A program made the translations under genes and the position numbers. Shown here piece by piece: positions 26,349 to 35,699 of a stretch of 64,000 nucleotides of DNA. Numbering within the stretch: position 1 is the first letter of the stretch; each line of letters begins with the position of its first letter. Below the pieces are notes generated by a model. It saw only the letters and a program-made list of their open reading frames with translations. It was not told where the DNA came from and did no database searches. The DNA is from Chroococcidiopsis sp. CCMEE 29 (GTDB lineage Bacteria > Cyanobacteriota > Cyanobacteriia > Cyanobacteriales > Chroococcidiopsidaceae): the NCBI RefSeq assembly GCF_023558375.1, contig NZ_CP083761.1:186001-250000 (forward strand), in the 5' to 3' direction.

Positions 26349-27650
26349 TTAATTATCATTCTCCTCAAGCCTTTGAATTTGAACAGGTTGCTTAGAGAGA
26401 TAAGCTACTAATAACCAGAGGCTTAGCATTAGAAAAGCATCTGAAACCAAACTAGACCATGCAGCTCCTTTCCAAGAATAAAGAGGAATCAGCCACAGGT
26501 TTACTAAGATATTAAATACAGCAATAATTACCTGTATTGCACTACGCCATCCTTGAAATCCGGCTCCCGTGAGGGCATCTGCAGCAAAATAATGCATGGC
26601 TTTTAGAAGAGGTAATAATGCTAACCAACGCAATGCTTCTACTGAGTTTGCGTATTCATTACCTAACAAGTACGGCACAACTGGAGCTAGCAAAAATAAC
26701 GCAATTCCAGAGGCAATGCTATAGCTAGCTGCAATTGGTAACAGGCGCTTGGCAAAACCTATGCTTCCGCCAATTCCAGCAACTCCATGCTGAAAAAACT
26801 TTGTATAGGCAGCTCGCAAAATTGAACTCACAGGGACAAATGCGACATCAATCAAACGGTAAGCAGCTGCATATATACCTGTAGCTTCTAACGATGAAAG
26901 GCGAGCTAACATTGTTTTATCTATATCGTTATATATAGTTTGAGCAGATAGGCTAACTGAAAAGTAAAAGCCCTCAAGAATCTCAGGCTTGATACGTGAT
27001 AACGTTAGTTTGGGAAACCCTAATGAGCGATGAACGAGTAAAACCGCAATCAATGCAGAAATTGCCGTGCTAATAAGATACAAAAAGGCCCATTCTAGTG
27101 CACTTGGATTTGGAAAGAAGCTAACTAAAGAGAGTGCTGCAATCAACCTTGTTGCTTGTGGCAGAATATTAAGCTGAGCTGTCTTACTGAGCCAGAGCAC
27201 AGCCTGAAAAGCTTGACCAGATGTATCTAAAAGCCTAGCAAAAATTAAGTCACTTATAGCAACTAAAAATATCAGCAATAGAGAAATTGTTTTAGGCAAG
27301 AAAGTTTTTGCTATAAATAGTATAAAAAACATTAATCCTAGCCCAGAAACAAAACTCATGAATAGAGCATTTCCCCAATATTCGCTAAATAAAGCTCTAT
27401 TTCTAGACACATTTTTAATCAATAAATTCCCGCCTCCGAAACTGGCAAAAGGAGCTATAATCGCCACTAGTGCTGTTGCACCAACAAATGCTCCATACTG
27501 TTCTACCCCCAGGGCTCGGGCAATAATGACAAAGTAGGCAGCTTGCAGAACCAAACGCATTCCTTGAGCAAGCAACATCCATAAAGTATCCCGTGCCAAA
27601 GAGTTCTTACCAAAGCGACCAATCCAGAGTTTTAACTTGTCTAAATTCAT
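26349..27650 (-). CDS. polysaccharide flippase, Wzx/MOP family
   Basis: A 433-residue protein of about twelve transmembrane segments. The N-terminus LARDTLWMLLAQGMRLVLQA and VIIARALGVEQYGAFVGATA is characteristic of MOP/Wzx exporters, which flip undecaprenyl-linked oligosaccharides across the plasma membrane. The internal TMLARLSSLEATGIYAAAYR is typical too. It sits between the Wzc-type gene and the polymerase on the same strand. Confidence 0.92.
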   Translation of the reverse strand: MNLDKLKLWIGRFGKNSLARDTLWMLLAQGMRLVLQAAYFVIIARALGVEQYGAFVGATALVAIIAPFASFGGGNLLIKNVSRNRALFSEYWGNALFMSFVSGLGLMFFILFIAKTFLPKTISLLLIFLVAISDLIFARLLDTSGQAFQAVLWLSKTAQLNILPQATRLIAALSLVSFFPNPSALEWAFLYLISTAISALIAVLLVHRSLGFPKLTLSRIKPEILEGFYFSVSLSAQTIYNDIDKTMLARLSSLEATGIYAAAYRLIDVAFVPVSSILRAAYTKFFQHGVAGIGGSIGFAKRLLPIAASYSIASGIALFLLAPVVPYLLGNEYANSVEALRWLALLPLLKAMHYFAADALTGAGFQGWRSAIQVIIAVFNILVNLWLIPLYSWKGAAWSSLVSDAFLMLSLWLLVAYLSKQPVQIQRLEENDN

Positions 27651-27699
27651 CTTTAAAAAAGCTGTAGAGCCAACAGTCTTAAGACAAGTTTTAGCTCAC

Positions 27700-29880
27700 C
27701 TACACTACTTTGTGATTAACCTTAGGTAATTCGCGAGTTGTAGCATCCTCTTCAGCAAAGTATTCCTTGGCATAGTGTTCATTTTCCAGACTTACACCAT
27801 TGACCACTAAACCTAAGACGTTCTGGCACGATTGCTCCAACAACTGTTTAGCACTAGCAGCACTGGCAGAATTCCCTACCCCAGGTCGTGCTACCAACAA
27901 AACACCATCCGCCATCTTGCCTAAGGTAAGAGCGTCGGCTGCCAACACCAACGGAGGCGCATCAATAATGACGAAATCATAGTGTTCTGAAAAATACTCA
28001 ACCAACGAAGCCATTCGCTTGGAATCAAGCAGAGCTAATGGATTGGGAGGAATTACCCCGGAGGGCAGAACATCCAGGTTAGGCATCACTTGGGTTACAG
28101 CCGCCTTAAATTCTGCCTGACCAACAATAACATCGCTCAGACCTGCTGCATTCGTTAGCTCCCATATATGGTGTTGCAACGGACGACGCATATCTGCATC
28201 CACCAACAAGACCCGCCGCTCCAATTGAGCTATTGCCGCAGCCAAATTAGCAGAAACTGTAGACTTGCCCTCTTTAGAGACAGAACTCGTGACGACAATA
28301 ACTTTTAGCGCTTTATCTGAACTGAGAAACTTCAGATTAGCTTGAAGCATCCGATACGCTTCACTAATCGGCGAGTAGGGGTTGTTTATAACAGGGAGTT
28401 CTGGAACCGTCCATTCTTTATCCTTACCACGAGGAATAGATTTCTTATTCAAAGCAGGAATAACTCCTAGCAAGGTATAGCCAAACAGATCCAGCGCCTC
28501 TTTGAGCGTTTTGATTGATGTGTCTTTGACTTCTAAAATTACGACAGTAGCTCCAGCAACCAGGATACCCAGCACATTCCCTAAGAGTATGATGATGGCT
28601 GGTTTAAGAAGCGAAGGCTTTTTAGGAACCAGAGATGGCTCAATAATCCTGGCATTACCAATGTTTTGGTTTACTGCAACCCTAACTTCTTGGAGCTTTT
28701 TCAACAGAGTTTCATACGTAGATTGGGCAGCTGCAAGTCGTCGCTCTAGCTCCCGTTGCTCCTGTTCCAATTTAGGAAGGATATTCACTCTTTGTTTGTA
28801 AGTGGCTTGGGCTTCAGAGAGTGAAGCCAACCTACTAACCAAACCCGAACGTTCCTTCTCCGATCTGATCAGGTCTTCATTCAGTTTTTGCTTGCTCTCA
28901 CCAATCTGCAACTTTCCACTAGACACTTGTTGTCGAGCACCAGTACCTTCTATCCGCCCTTGTAGCAAAGCTTTTAAAGCAGCTTCCTTAAGCTTCAGGT
29001 CAACTATGATGGGATGGTTTTCTCGCAGGCGAGTGCGCTGAACTGCCAGCTGGTCTTCTACCTGTTGAAATTCTTCCAGTACCTTTTGTACCCCAGAAGA
29101 TTGGTTAAGGGAGTTCATCGCTATAGCCTGCTCTGAATTTATCCCCACTTTCTTCTGAATATTTGCAGACTGGGCATTTGCATCCGCCAGTGCAGCCTGA
29201 GTTGCGTTAATTTGGCTTTCTAGATCCTTAATCACCTCTACTGCCGATTTCGCTTCCTCATCTAGGGCAACAATGTGGTTCTGTTCTTTAAATTGGCGTA
29301 ACGCCGCTTCTGCTTGCCGAACCGTTGCCTCAGTTTTAGGCAACTGCTTAGCAATAAACTCAACAGCCGCAACTGCCTCAGCCCGATTAGTTAGGACATT
29401 ATTTTCTATATAAGTGTCCATCAGTTTGTTAACTACTGCTGCGCCTTCTTCAGGGTCAGTACTTTGATAAGAAAGTTGCAACACATCCGTTGCCGCAAGC
29501 TGTTTTATCTTCAGTTTTTTCAGAAAGTCTTCGGGTTCGAGAGGAGCGCCGTCTTCATCTTTGAGATTAAGTTCAGTTATAGACTTTTGTGCCAGAGGTA
29601 TGGAACGAATTACCTCTGTCTCTGTTTTGAGAGGGTTAGATTGTTGAGCTAACGCATTCAATTCTCCTATCTGTTCTCCCAGCCCTGTTGCAGCAGAAGC
29701 CTGATCTATCTTCTTAAGCAAGAGCTTTCCTTCTGCTTTATAAACTGGCTTCTGCAATAAGACAGCCAAGATTGCTAGCCCAACAACAGAGCTAAAAACG
29801 CTGACAGCAGGCAACCAACGCCGTTTTAGGATCAACCAGATCTTGTGAAAATCCAAATCTATAGCTTCTGTAGATTCCAT
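27700..29880 (-). CDS. Wzc-type polysaccharide co-polymerase with BY-kinase domain
   Basis: The 726-residue protein sets chain length and export. Residues about 1-180 form the Wzz domain with a first transmembrane helix near 20-42. About 180-420 form long coiled coils, and a second helix with the proline-rich start LVPKKPSLLKPAIIILLGNV follows. The cytosolic kinase at about 500-690 has Walker A SSVSKEGKST, A' VLLVDADMRRP and B VIIDAPPLV. The C-terminal tail carries only two tyrosines (ENEHYAKEYFAEED), so the tyrosine cluster for phosphorylation is short. It is the second gene of the operon. Confidence 0.95.
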   Translation of the reverse strand: MESTEAIDLDFHKIWLILKRRWLPAVSVFSSVVGLAILAVLLQKPVYKAEGKLLLKKIDQASAATGLGEQIGELNALAQQSNPLKTETEVIRSIPLAQKSITELNLKDEDGAPLEPEDFLKKLKIKQLAATDVLQLSYQSTDPEEGAAVVNKLMDTYIENNVLTNRAEAVAAVEFIAKQLPKTEATVRQAEAALRQFKEQNHIVALDEEAKSAVEVIKDLESQINATQAALADANAQSANIQKKVGINSEQAIAMNSLNQSSGVQKVLEEFQQVEDQLAVQRTRLRENHPIIVDLKLKEAALKALLQGRIEGTGARQQVSSGKLQIGESKQKLNEDLIRSEKERSGLVSRLASLSEAQATYKQRVNILPKLEQEQRELERRLAAAQSTYETLLKKLQEVRVAVNQNIGNARIIEPSLVPKKPSLLKPAIIILLGNVLGILVAGATVVILEVKDTSIKTLKEALDLFGYTLLGVIPALNKKSIPRGKDKEWTVPELPVINNPYSPISEAYRMLQANLKFLSSDKALKVIVVTSSVSKEGKSTVSANLAAAIAQLERRVLLVDADMRRPLQHHIWELTNAAGLSDVIVGQAEFKAAVTQVMPNLDVLPSGVIPPNPLALLDSKRMASLVEYFSEHYDFVIIDAPPLVLAADALTLGKMADGVLLVARPGVGNSASAASAKQLLEQSCQNVLGLVVNGVSLENEHYAKEYFAEEDATTRELPKVNHKVV

Positions 29881-29932
29881 AGAAGACTTATCTCATGGGT
29901 AAGGGTTTAACAACAGGAGACTTGTTATTTAC

Positions 29933-31378
29933 CTAATAAGCACCTCTTTTTCCCAGAACCACAGTGATTGTTTGTAGCAAAATTTGCAAGTCTAACCCGA
30001 GTGACCAGTTTTCCATGTAGGTTACATCCAGACCTACTACTTTTTCAAAATCGGTAATTTCTGACCGACCAGAGACTTGCCAAAGACCTGTAATGCCAGG
30101 TAAAACTTTGTGACGAATGAAATGTTTTTCAGAAAACTTCTCTACATCTCTAACAGGTAAAGGGCGAGGACCTACTAAACTCATTTCGCCAAAAATGACA
30201 TTAAACAGTTGCGGCAACTCGTCCAAACTATAACGCCGAAGAAACTTACCGACACGAGTAATACGAGGGTCATTTTTCATTTTAAAGAGAACCCCATCTT
30301 TCATTTCATTACTCGCTTCTAAATCCTTTTGAAGCCGATCTGCATTAACAACCATAGTGCGGAATTTCCAGACTTTAAAAGGTTTTCCATGTAGACCAAT
30401 ACGAGTTTGCTTGTAAAAAACTGGACCTGGAGAATCTAGTTTGATCAGCGAAGCAATAAACAAATAGAGGGGTGCCGCTGCTATGACGAAGAAAGTAGCA
30501 CAAAAAAAATCAAAGCACCGCTTTACTAAAAAATCACTACCTGTAATTAAAGGTGGAGAAAGTTTGAGCGCAGGTATTCCACCTAACATCCTCAGCTCTA
30601 ACTTTTGTTCAACACTTTCTAAGTCAATGGGCAGAATATGTAACGTAATACCTGCATTCCTCAAATTCCAGTAAAGGAACATGCGACTTTTAATAGCTGC
30701 CCACGAACAGACAAAAACTTCTGAAACTCCTAAACTAGATATCCGTTCTAAGGTAGTATCAAAACTAAGTTGATCCACTAATAGAGAGTTAATATCTGTC
30801 CATCCAAGGAGGTTATAACAATTTTCTATACCAATTAAATTGGCAGCCTTTTCCTTTTCTTCCGGACGGCAAATGAGGAATGCAGGATAACAAACTGCAC
30901 CTCGTTTACGAATATATCTAATAGCAGTGTTTACACCAAATCTAGCAATGCAAGTAAGAGCTACACTCAAGATCCAAGACAGAATAAAATTAGAGCGTGA
31001 AACAACGTTAGGTGATTGATAGAATAACGCGAAGAGCAGCAAATAGGAAAACGTGATGGTCTTAATAAGGCTAAAATAGTCACAACGCTTTTGCCCCGAA
31101 GTATAAAGTCCTTGGGCTGCAATTAAACCAATTTGAAGCGTAATAATTGATAATAAAAAAGCTGAGTTTTGCTGTAGATTCAAAAAAGAATCTATGGCAG
31201 TTTCATAAAACTCAGCTATTCGCCATGCCATATACAAACCACTGGCATCTAGCAAAATAAGTATAATGTTTCGAAGCCACCTTCCACCAGTTCCTCGACG
31301 TAACCGTGTAAGTAGGGGCGCGCGCAAGTCTAGCTGAGAATTGTTTGATAAGGAAGAAGTAGTAGTAGTAGCCGTCAT
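29933..31378 (-). CDS. exopolysaccharide initiating sugar-phosphate transferase (WbaP/CpsE-like)
   Basis: The 481-residue polyprenyl glycosylphosphotransferase starts the repeat unit by moving a sugar-1-phosphate to undecaprenyl phosphate. Four to five N-terminal helices and a CoA-binding-like region precede the catalytic domain at about 285-480. This domain has KRCFDFFCATFFVIAAAPLY, SPGPVFYKQTRIGLHGKPFK, WKFRTMVVNAD, RRYSLDELPQLFNVIFGEMS and LVGPRPLP, the full signature of the family. It is the first gene of the minus-strand cluster, so the main promoter should lie in 31379-31460. Confidence 0.95.
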   Translation of the reverse strand: MTATTTTSSLSNNSQLDLRAPLLTRLRRGTGGRWLRNIILILLDASGLYMAWRIAEFYETAIDSFLNLQQNSAFLLSIITLQIGLIAAQGLYTSGQKRCDYFSLIKTITFSYLLLFALFYQSPNVVSRSNFILSWILSVALTCIARFGVNTAIRYIRKRGAVCYPAFLICRPEEKEKAANLIGIENCYNLLGWTDINSLLVDQLSFDTTLERISSLGVSEVFVCSWAAIKSRMFLYWNLRNAGITLHILPIDLESVEQKLELRMLGGIPALKLSPPLITGSDFLVKRCFDFFCATFFVIAAAPLYLFIASLIKLDSPGPVFYKQTRIGLHGKPFKVWKFRTMVVNADRLQKDLEASNEMKDGVLFKMKNDPRITRVGKFLRRYSLDELPQLFNVIFGEMSLVGPRPLPVRDVEKFSEKHFIRHKVLPGITGLWQVSGRSEITDFEKVVGLDVTYMENWSLGLDLQILLQTITVVLGKRGAY

Positions 31379-31463
31379 AATTCTATGGCTTCAAATTTAG
31401 GGCACAGATGATGGGAACATTATTTGAAATCAGCTCATGACTGTTGGCTATTAGACAAGACCT

Positions 31464-31547
31464 AACCTCACCCTCGCTTTTAGCTGCGCTAAAATCTTTC
31501 CCTCTCCTTACCAAGGAGAGGGATGCCCGACAGGGCAGGGTGAGGTT
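31464..31547. repeat. 84-bp nested inverted repeat (MITE-like)
   Basis: Outer arms AACCTCACCCT (31464-31474) and AGGGTGAGGTT (31537-31547) enclose three smaller perfect or near-perfect hairpins (around 31479-31494, 31500-31522 and 31525-31536). It has no coding capacity. It resembles non-autonomous palindromic elements of cyanobacterial spacers. Confidence 0.65.
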
Positions 31548-32227
31548 CCGAAGAAATTTTGAGTCATTTGATGACTTGTGTGTACACAGTAGCCCTTAAC
31601 AAAGGGAGCTAGGGGGGATTGATTCAGGTCAAGAATCTCAGCATTAAAGATTTGCTGCATAGGTTACAATCTCTTAAAGATGCTGTCTATCCAGCATCAG
31701 GGTCAACTTTTTTATTAATTCCAGGTTCAAGACTGATAGCACCTTATTTGGCAAAGAAATACTGCATAGCCATAATTCCAATTAGCACTGGAGAGCAGAT
31801 ATCACTTGAGTCATAGAAATAGGTAACTCCATTAACACTCAGTACCAAAGAATATATCCCTCTCTAGATTGATAATTGGTCTTTTTTCTGTCTCAAACAC
31901 CTTATCCAATCTGCATAGACTTGCAAATCGGTAAAAATCAGAAAAAGATCAGAAAAACCTCTTGTAAAACTCATCGAAAAAACCTCAACTACGATAAGAA
32001 CCACCCTGAGAAAAGCTGGAGGATGCTTTATCAGTGAGGCACTGAAGTTAATATTGCCTCTTGTCGAGAAGAAAGACACTCCTCTTGGCGTTGATGAAAT
32101 CTCTTTGCCCCCTTTTGAAGGCTAGTGTGTACACACAAATAGCTTGTGGTCAGCAACTTCAGCCTTCGATCCCCCCTAGCTCCCATTGAGAAAGAGAGAA
32201 CTAGATTCAAAGTCCCCTTGAGAAAGG
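31548..32227. other. spacer with palindromic repeat fragments, no supported gene
   Basis: Contains TGTGTACACA palindromes at 31579-31588 and 32126-32135. It also holds GGGAGCTAGGGGGGAT near 31603 and its inverted copy near 32170, and a partial C/G-rich repeat near 32107. Frames at 31619 and 31864 lack protein character and start signals. Confidence 0.5.
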
Positions 32228-33399
32228 CAGGGCTGTTTCAAAGTCAAGGAAGAAAAACTAGACTGAGTTCAAGTCTACTCTACTGGATTTGACAAGTGCG
32301 ATGAATCTGATTGAATGTCTTCAACAAGTGCCGGAGTTTCGTGCCGCTCGCGGTCAACGACATCCGCTGTGGCTGGTGCTGCTGCTAATTATCCTGGGTG
32401 CAATGATGGGCTACTGGGGGTATCGTCCCTTAGCCGAATTTGTCGAAGTCTATGGCGAGCAGTTGCGCCGCAAGTTAAATCTGGCACAAGAGACTAAGCT
32501 ACCATCTTATTCCACGTTTCGACGGGTGATGCAGCAACTGGATTTTCAGGCTTTAGCAGCCAGTTTTAGTGACTAGGCACAAACATACACAGAGGTAGAG
32601 AGTGGGGAGTGGCTGGCGATGGATGGCAAAAGCATCAAAAGCAGTGTGACTAACTACGACAGTTGTGAGCAGAACTTTGTCAGTCTCGTGTCGCTGTTTT
32701 CTCACCAGCGTGGTGTGGTACAAGCAGTGATGCCAATGGAGAACAAAGTCATCAGCGAACAAGAAGTGGTACGCCTGCTATTGTCAGCAGTGGGATTGAG
32801 CGGCATTGGAGTGACCTTAGATGCATTGCACTGTCAAAAAAACTCTTGAGCAGATTGTCGCACAGCAAAACGATTACTTGGTGTGTGTCAAAGCGAATCA
32901 AGGTCGGCTTTATCAATGGATTGAATCTCAGTGGCAAACTAGTTTGCCATGCAGCGTTTACCAGGAGCAAGAACAAAGTCATGGACGCATTGTCGAGAGC
33001 GCCGTCTTTGCGTGTTTGACTGCTTGGGAGAATTTGCTCAAGAATGGGCAGGACTGCAACGATGCATTAGCGTCGAACGCCGAGGGCTCCGAGATGGAAA
33101 AGCATTTGCCGAGCGGCAGTACTACATTAGTAGTGTGGCAACGACAGCGATTGAGTTCCAGGCGATAATTCGCGGACATTGGACGATTGAAAACCAACTG
33201 CACTGGGTTAAGGATGTCATCTTCAATGAAGACCACGCGCCACAGCGAGGGAAATTTGCCGCTGCTAACTGGTCAGTAGTACGCAATTTCTTCATCACTT
33301 TTGCTCGCTCTTTGGGCTTCACCTCTATTGCTAGGGCAAAGCGCCAGTTAGCGAATCAGTTAGACAAGATTTTTCCTCTCCTACAATGAAACAGCCCTG
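32228..33399 (+). mobile_element. ISAs1-family insertion sequence, decayed, with 12-bp target duplication
   Basis: The 13-bp perfect terminal inverted repeats CAGGGCTGTTTCA (32228-32240) and its complement (33387-33399) are typical of ISAs1 elements. CCTTGAGAAAGG is present directly before (32216-32227) and after (33400-33411), a 12-bp direct repeat. That is longer than the 8-10 bp I would expect, so part of it may be chance. The element is 1172 bp. It landed in a palindromic repeat; joining the flanks restores a CCCCTTGAGAAAGGGGGA hairpin. Confidence 0.9.
32301..33389 (+). pseudogene. ISAs1-family transposase, inactivated
   Basis: The reading begins MNLIECLQQVPEFRAARGQR and runs to a TAG at 32574-32576 that replaces what is probably a tryptophan codon. 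The same frame goes on with WLAMDGKSIKSSVTNYDSCE (the first DDE acid region) up to ALHCQKN, then leaves frame at an A7 run near 32837. It continues as TLEQIVAQQNDYLVCVKANQ, and shifts again near 33000 into FDCLGEFAQEWAGLQRC, YYISSVATTAIEFQAII and WTIENQLHWVKDVIFNEDHA with the last acid. One nonsense change and two frameshifts make it non-functional. Confidence 0.9.
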
Positions 33400-33502
33400 C
33401 CTTGAGAAAGGGGGATTTGCAACCCTTGACGGCTCTACCCACAACCTATGTGTACACCTAGAAAAACCTATAATTTATACCTGAAGTCATCCATCTCGTG
33501 AA

Positions 33503-33539
33503 TGCGATCGCATGAGTCAGCAGTGCTGGGCGATCGCTC
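33503..33539. repeat. HIP1-flanked palindromic repeat (TA-island type), copy 1
   Basis: GCGATCGC, ATGAGT, the palindrome CAGCAGTGCTG, then GGCGATCGC. Related copies occur at 34139-34172, 35609-35639 and 37000-37032, each between small toxin-antitoxin genes. Confidence 0.6.
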
Positions 33540-33608
33540 AACACCCCACGACTTGCTACCCTAAAGCTAGCTAATTAATATACAAAGTCCTTCAAATAGT
33601 AAGTTTTT

Positions 33609-33806
33609 ATGAACACTAAAGAACTCATCCTCCAAGAACTCGAAGCCGTTCCAGAACTCCTACTAGCTGAGGTTTTAGACTTTGTTCGCTTCCTGAAGGC
33701 AAAGCAAGCACAAGAACTAGAAAACCAGCAAGACCTGGAAGATGCCCGTACTGCTCTAATAGAAGCCAAAGCGCAGGGAACTGTCTCTCTAGAGACTTTT
33801 AAGTAA
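33609..33806 (+). CDS. DUF2281-like small protein (probable antitoxin)
   Basis: A 65-residue protein beginning MNTKELILQELEAVPELLLA, then EVLDFVRFLKAKQAQELENQ, the DUF2281 pattern often found as first gene of VapBC/RelBE-like pairs. Acidic and helical. No toxin gene follows on the same strand; the next 100 bases are non-coding. The 45 bases around its start are repeated at about 34230-34275 without the rest of the gene, so a second copy once existed. Confidence 0.65.
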   Translation: MNTKELILQELEAVPELLLAEVLDFVRFLKAKQAQELENQQDLEDARTALIEAKAQGTVSLETFK

Positions 33807-33902
33807 ACCAATTTCTGGAGGAGCGAGGGTAATCGCCAGGGTTAAATTTGTCGGTCATGCAGAGGGAGGGTGACTATCTAGTGCAATTCTTCTTCAGTTA
33901 GC

Positions 33903-34100
33903 TCAGCTATCTTCATCTTGGGCTGTGTCCTCCAACGGCTGGCTGTTATGGGCGACCTCAAGCCATCCTTCAATAGCATCTTTAAGATTAGCCATCAATT
34001 CTTCCCAGGTATCACCCTCAGTAATACAGCCAGGTAGGGCGGGAACTTCTGCCCAGTATCCACCTTCTTCTGCAGGATGAACAATTGCTTTAACCTTCAT
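33903..34100 (-). CDS. HicB-type antitoxin, solitary
   Basis: The 65-residue protein shows the HicB partial RNase H fold: VKAIVHPAEEGGYWAEVPAL, then PGCITEGDTWEELMANLKDA and IEGWLEVA. No HicA gene is next to it on either side; only a short frame (MKIAELTEEELH) overlaps its end. It would be an orphan antitoxin or a regulator. Confidence 0.8.
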   Translation of the reverse strand: MKVKAIVHPAEEGGYWAEVPALPGCITEGDTWEELMANLKDAIEGWLEVAHNSQPLEDTAQDEDS

Positions 34101-34138
34101 GCTGAATACGTCACAAGCTATTTAAACTGATGATACCA

Positions 34139-34172
34139 ACGATCGCATGAGTCAGCAGTTTTGCGCGATCGC
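34139..34172. repeat. HIP1-flanked palindromic repeat, copy 2
   Basis: CGATCGCATGAGTCAGCAGT followed by TTTGCGCGATCGCAC. Followed by a sequence (about 34230-34275) that duplicates the upstream and start region of the DUF2281-like gene. Confidence 0.55.
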
Positions 34173-34280
34173 ACTCGCAAAGTACAAGCTAGAAATTCAG
34201 ACCCAGCCATATATCGAGTTTTACCGTCAATGTACAAAGTCCTTCAAATAGCAAGTTTTCTATAACCACTAAATTCTGAT

Positions 34281-34847
34281 TCAAAAAGGTAGGTTGAGGA
34301 TGAATCCAGGCAAAACGTTTTCGCCAGATAAGATGACTGGAAATCCCACAACTTCTACGGCGCGATCGGGACGGTAAATTTCCGCTTGCTCATTTTGAGG
34401 ATTAATTAGCCAGCCTAAGCGCAAGCCACTGTTGAGGTATTCCTGCATTTTTTCCTGTAGCGGTTGGAGTGAATCTGTGCGTGACCTTAGTTCAATGACA
34501 AAATCAGGACAAATAGGTGGAAATCCTTCTTGTTCTTCTGGGGTGAGATTCTCCCAGTGGTCTAACCTGACCCAAGCTGCATCAGGGGATCTATCTCCAC
34601 CATTAGGCAGTTTAAAAACGGTTGAGGAGCTGAAAACCTTGCCTTGTCTGCTTTGGCGGTTCCATATATTTAATTCGGTAATTAAATCTGCTTCTCGATT
34701 ACCGCTTCTACCTCCCACAGGTGGCACGATTACTAACTCTCCTCTAGCGGTTCGCTCCAGCTGCAAGTCTCGATTTACCTGACACAGACGGTAGAATTGC
34801 TCGTTTGTTAGGTTTACAGTTGCTAGATTAAGAACGACAGGCAACAT
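34281..34847 (-). CDS. Uma2 family (DUF820) endonuclease-like protein
   Basis: The 188-residue protein follows the family layout: LTNEQFYRLCQVNRDLQLER, GELVIVPPVGGRSGNREADL, FKLPNGGDRSPDAAWVRLDH, ICPDFVIELRSRTDSLQPLQ with the D-x-n-E-x-R/K-like core, and KMQEYLNSGLRLGWLINPQN. It is a PD-(D/E)XK-fold protein of unknown role, common in many copies in cyanobacteria. It is complete and probably folded. Confidence 0.92.
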   Translation of the reverse strand: MLPVVLNLATVNLTNEQFYRLCQVNRDLQLERTARGELVIVPPVGGRSGNREADLITELNIWNRQSRQGKVFSSSTVFKLPNGGDRSPDAAWVRLDHWENLTPEEQEGFPPICPDFVIELRSRTDSLQPLQEKMQEYLNSGLRLGWLINPQNEQAEIYRPDRAVEVVGFPVILSGENVLPGFILNLPF

Positions 34848-35153
34848 TGCTATTGATTGAACATTTCTGCATCAGTATTATTGTAGAATTAAGGAAAAAT
34901 AATTGCTCTGAAACAATGGAGTTGAATAGTCTGGCTGAAACTCAAGCAGATAGCCGCTTAAACTGAGCAGACTATCTACACGCTCAAGCGCAGTTTGCTG
35001 TTTAAGTACCCAATTCAGCAGCTTAAGAATCCAGCAATTCCCATTAGCCTTGCATAAATCCTAATAATTTTAACTTGAAGGCTAGAGCTACCGTGACATT
35101 TAACACTTATTTACTTGATGAGATTCTTGCCCACCGTCAGGACAGGTTAGAGC
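34848..35153. other. spacer with a possible truncated leader of a nucleotidyltransferase gene
   Basis: No complete gene. Just before hicB a frame (GTG near 35092) reads TFNTYLLDEILAHRQDRLEH. That looks like the N-terminal helix of an MNT-type nucleotidyltransferase cut off where hicB begins. The rest is AT-rich with no clear signal. Confidence 0.3.
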
Positions 35154-35372
35154 ATGAAATTCCAGGTTGTTTTCACTTTTGATCCAGAATATCAAGGTTA
35201 TGTAGCTACTGTGCCGGAGCTCCCAGGATGCATGAGCCAGGGAAAGACCTTAGATGAAGCAGTTACTAACATAAAAGATGCTATCACTGGCTATCTTCAT
35301 GTCCAGGCTATGCATGGTAAGCCTTACACTCCCAATGAATTCCAATCTTTCATTGGAGAAGTTGCACTCTGA
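35154..35372 (+). CDS. hicB: HicB antitoxin
   Basis: The 72-residue protein shows FQVVFTFDPEYQGYVATVPE, LPGCMSQGKTLDEAVTNIKD and AITGYLHVQAMHGKP, the HicB fold. It precedes hicA with a one-base overlap (TGATG), so translation is coupled. HicB usually neutralises HicA and represses the operon. Confidence 0.92.
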   Translation: MKFQVVFTFDPEYQGYVATVPELPGCMSQGKTLDEAVTNIKDAITGYLHVQAMHGKPYTPNEFQSFIGEVAL

Positions 35373-35590
35373 TGGGGCGTTTGTCAAATATTTCAGGCAA
35401 GGTAGCTGTCAAGATTTTTGAGAAGTTTGGCTATGTGTTAGATCATCAAACTGGCAGCCACATGATTCTTTGGCACGAATCAAAACCGACTTTATCGATT
35501 CCGAATCACCGAGAATTAGCGCCTGGACTGCTAAGAAGCTTGATTCGACAGGCAGGACTTGCGGTAGATGAGTTTCTTGAAAAGAATTAA
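35372..35590 (+). CDS. hicA: HicA mRNA interferase toxin
   Basis: The 72-residue double-stranded-RNA-binding-like fold has VAVKIFEKFGYVLDHQTGSH with the catalytic histidine in GSH, then MILWHESKPTLSIPNHRELA and LLRSLIRQAGLAVDEFLEKN. All the expected elements are present, so this is one of the few apparently intact toxins of the window. Confidence 0.92.
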   Translation: MGRLSNISGKVAVKIFEKFGYVLDHQTGSHMILWHESKPTLSIPNHRELAPGLLRSLIRQAGLAVDEFLEKN

Positions 35591-35608
35591 ACTGATAATA
35601 CCAATGCT

Positions 35609-35639
35609 CGCATGAGTCAAAACTGGCAGGCGATCGCAC
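35609..35639. repeat. HIP1-flanked palindromic repeat, copy 3 (diverged)
   Basis: CTCGCATGAGTCAAAACTGG then CAGGCGATCGCAC, preceded like copy 2 by AAACTGAT(A/G)ATACCAA. Confidence 0.45.
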
Positions 35640-35699
35640 TAGAGGAAGATCTGCTAAAATCACAAACCTCGCAATAAATCTAGCTACACCGTCATACGG

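Noticed and set aside
31619-31816. 65-codon frame in the repeat-rich spacer
   Set aside because: Overlaps palindromic repeat DNA and has no start signal.
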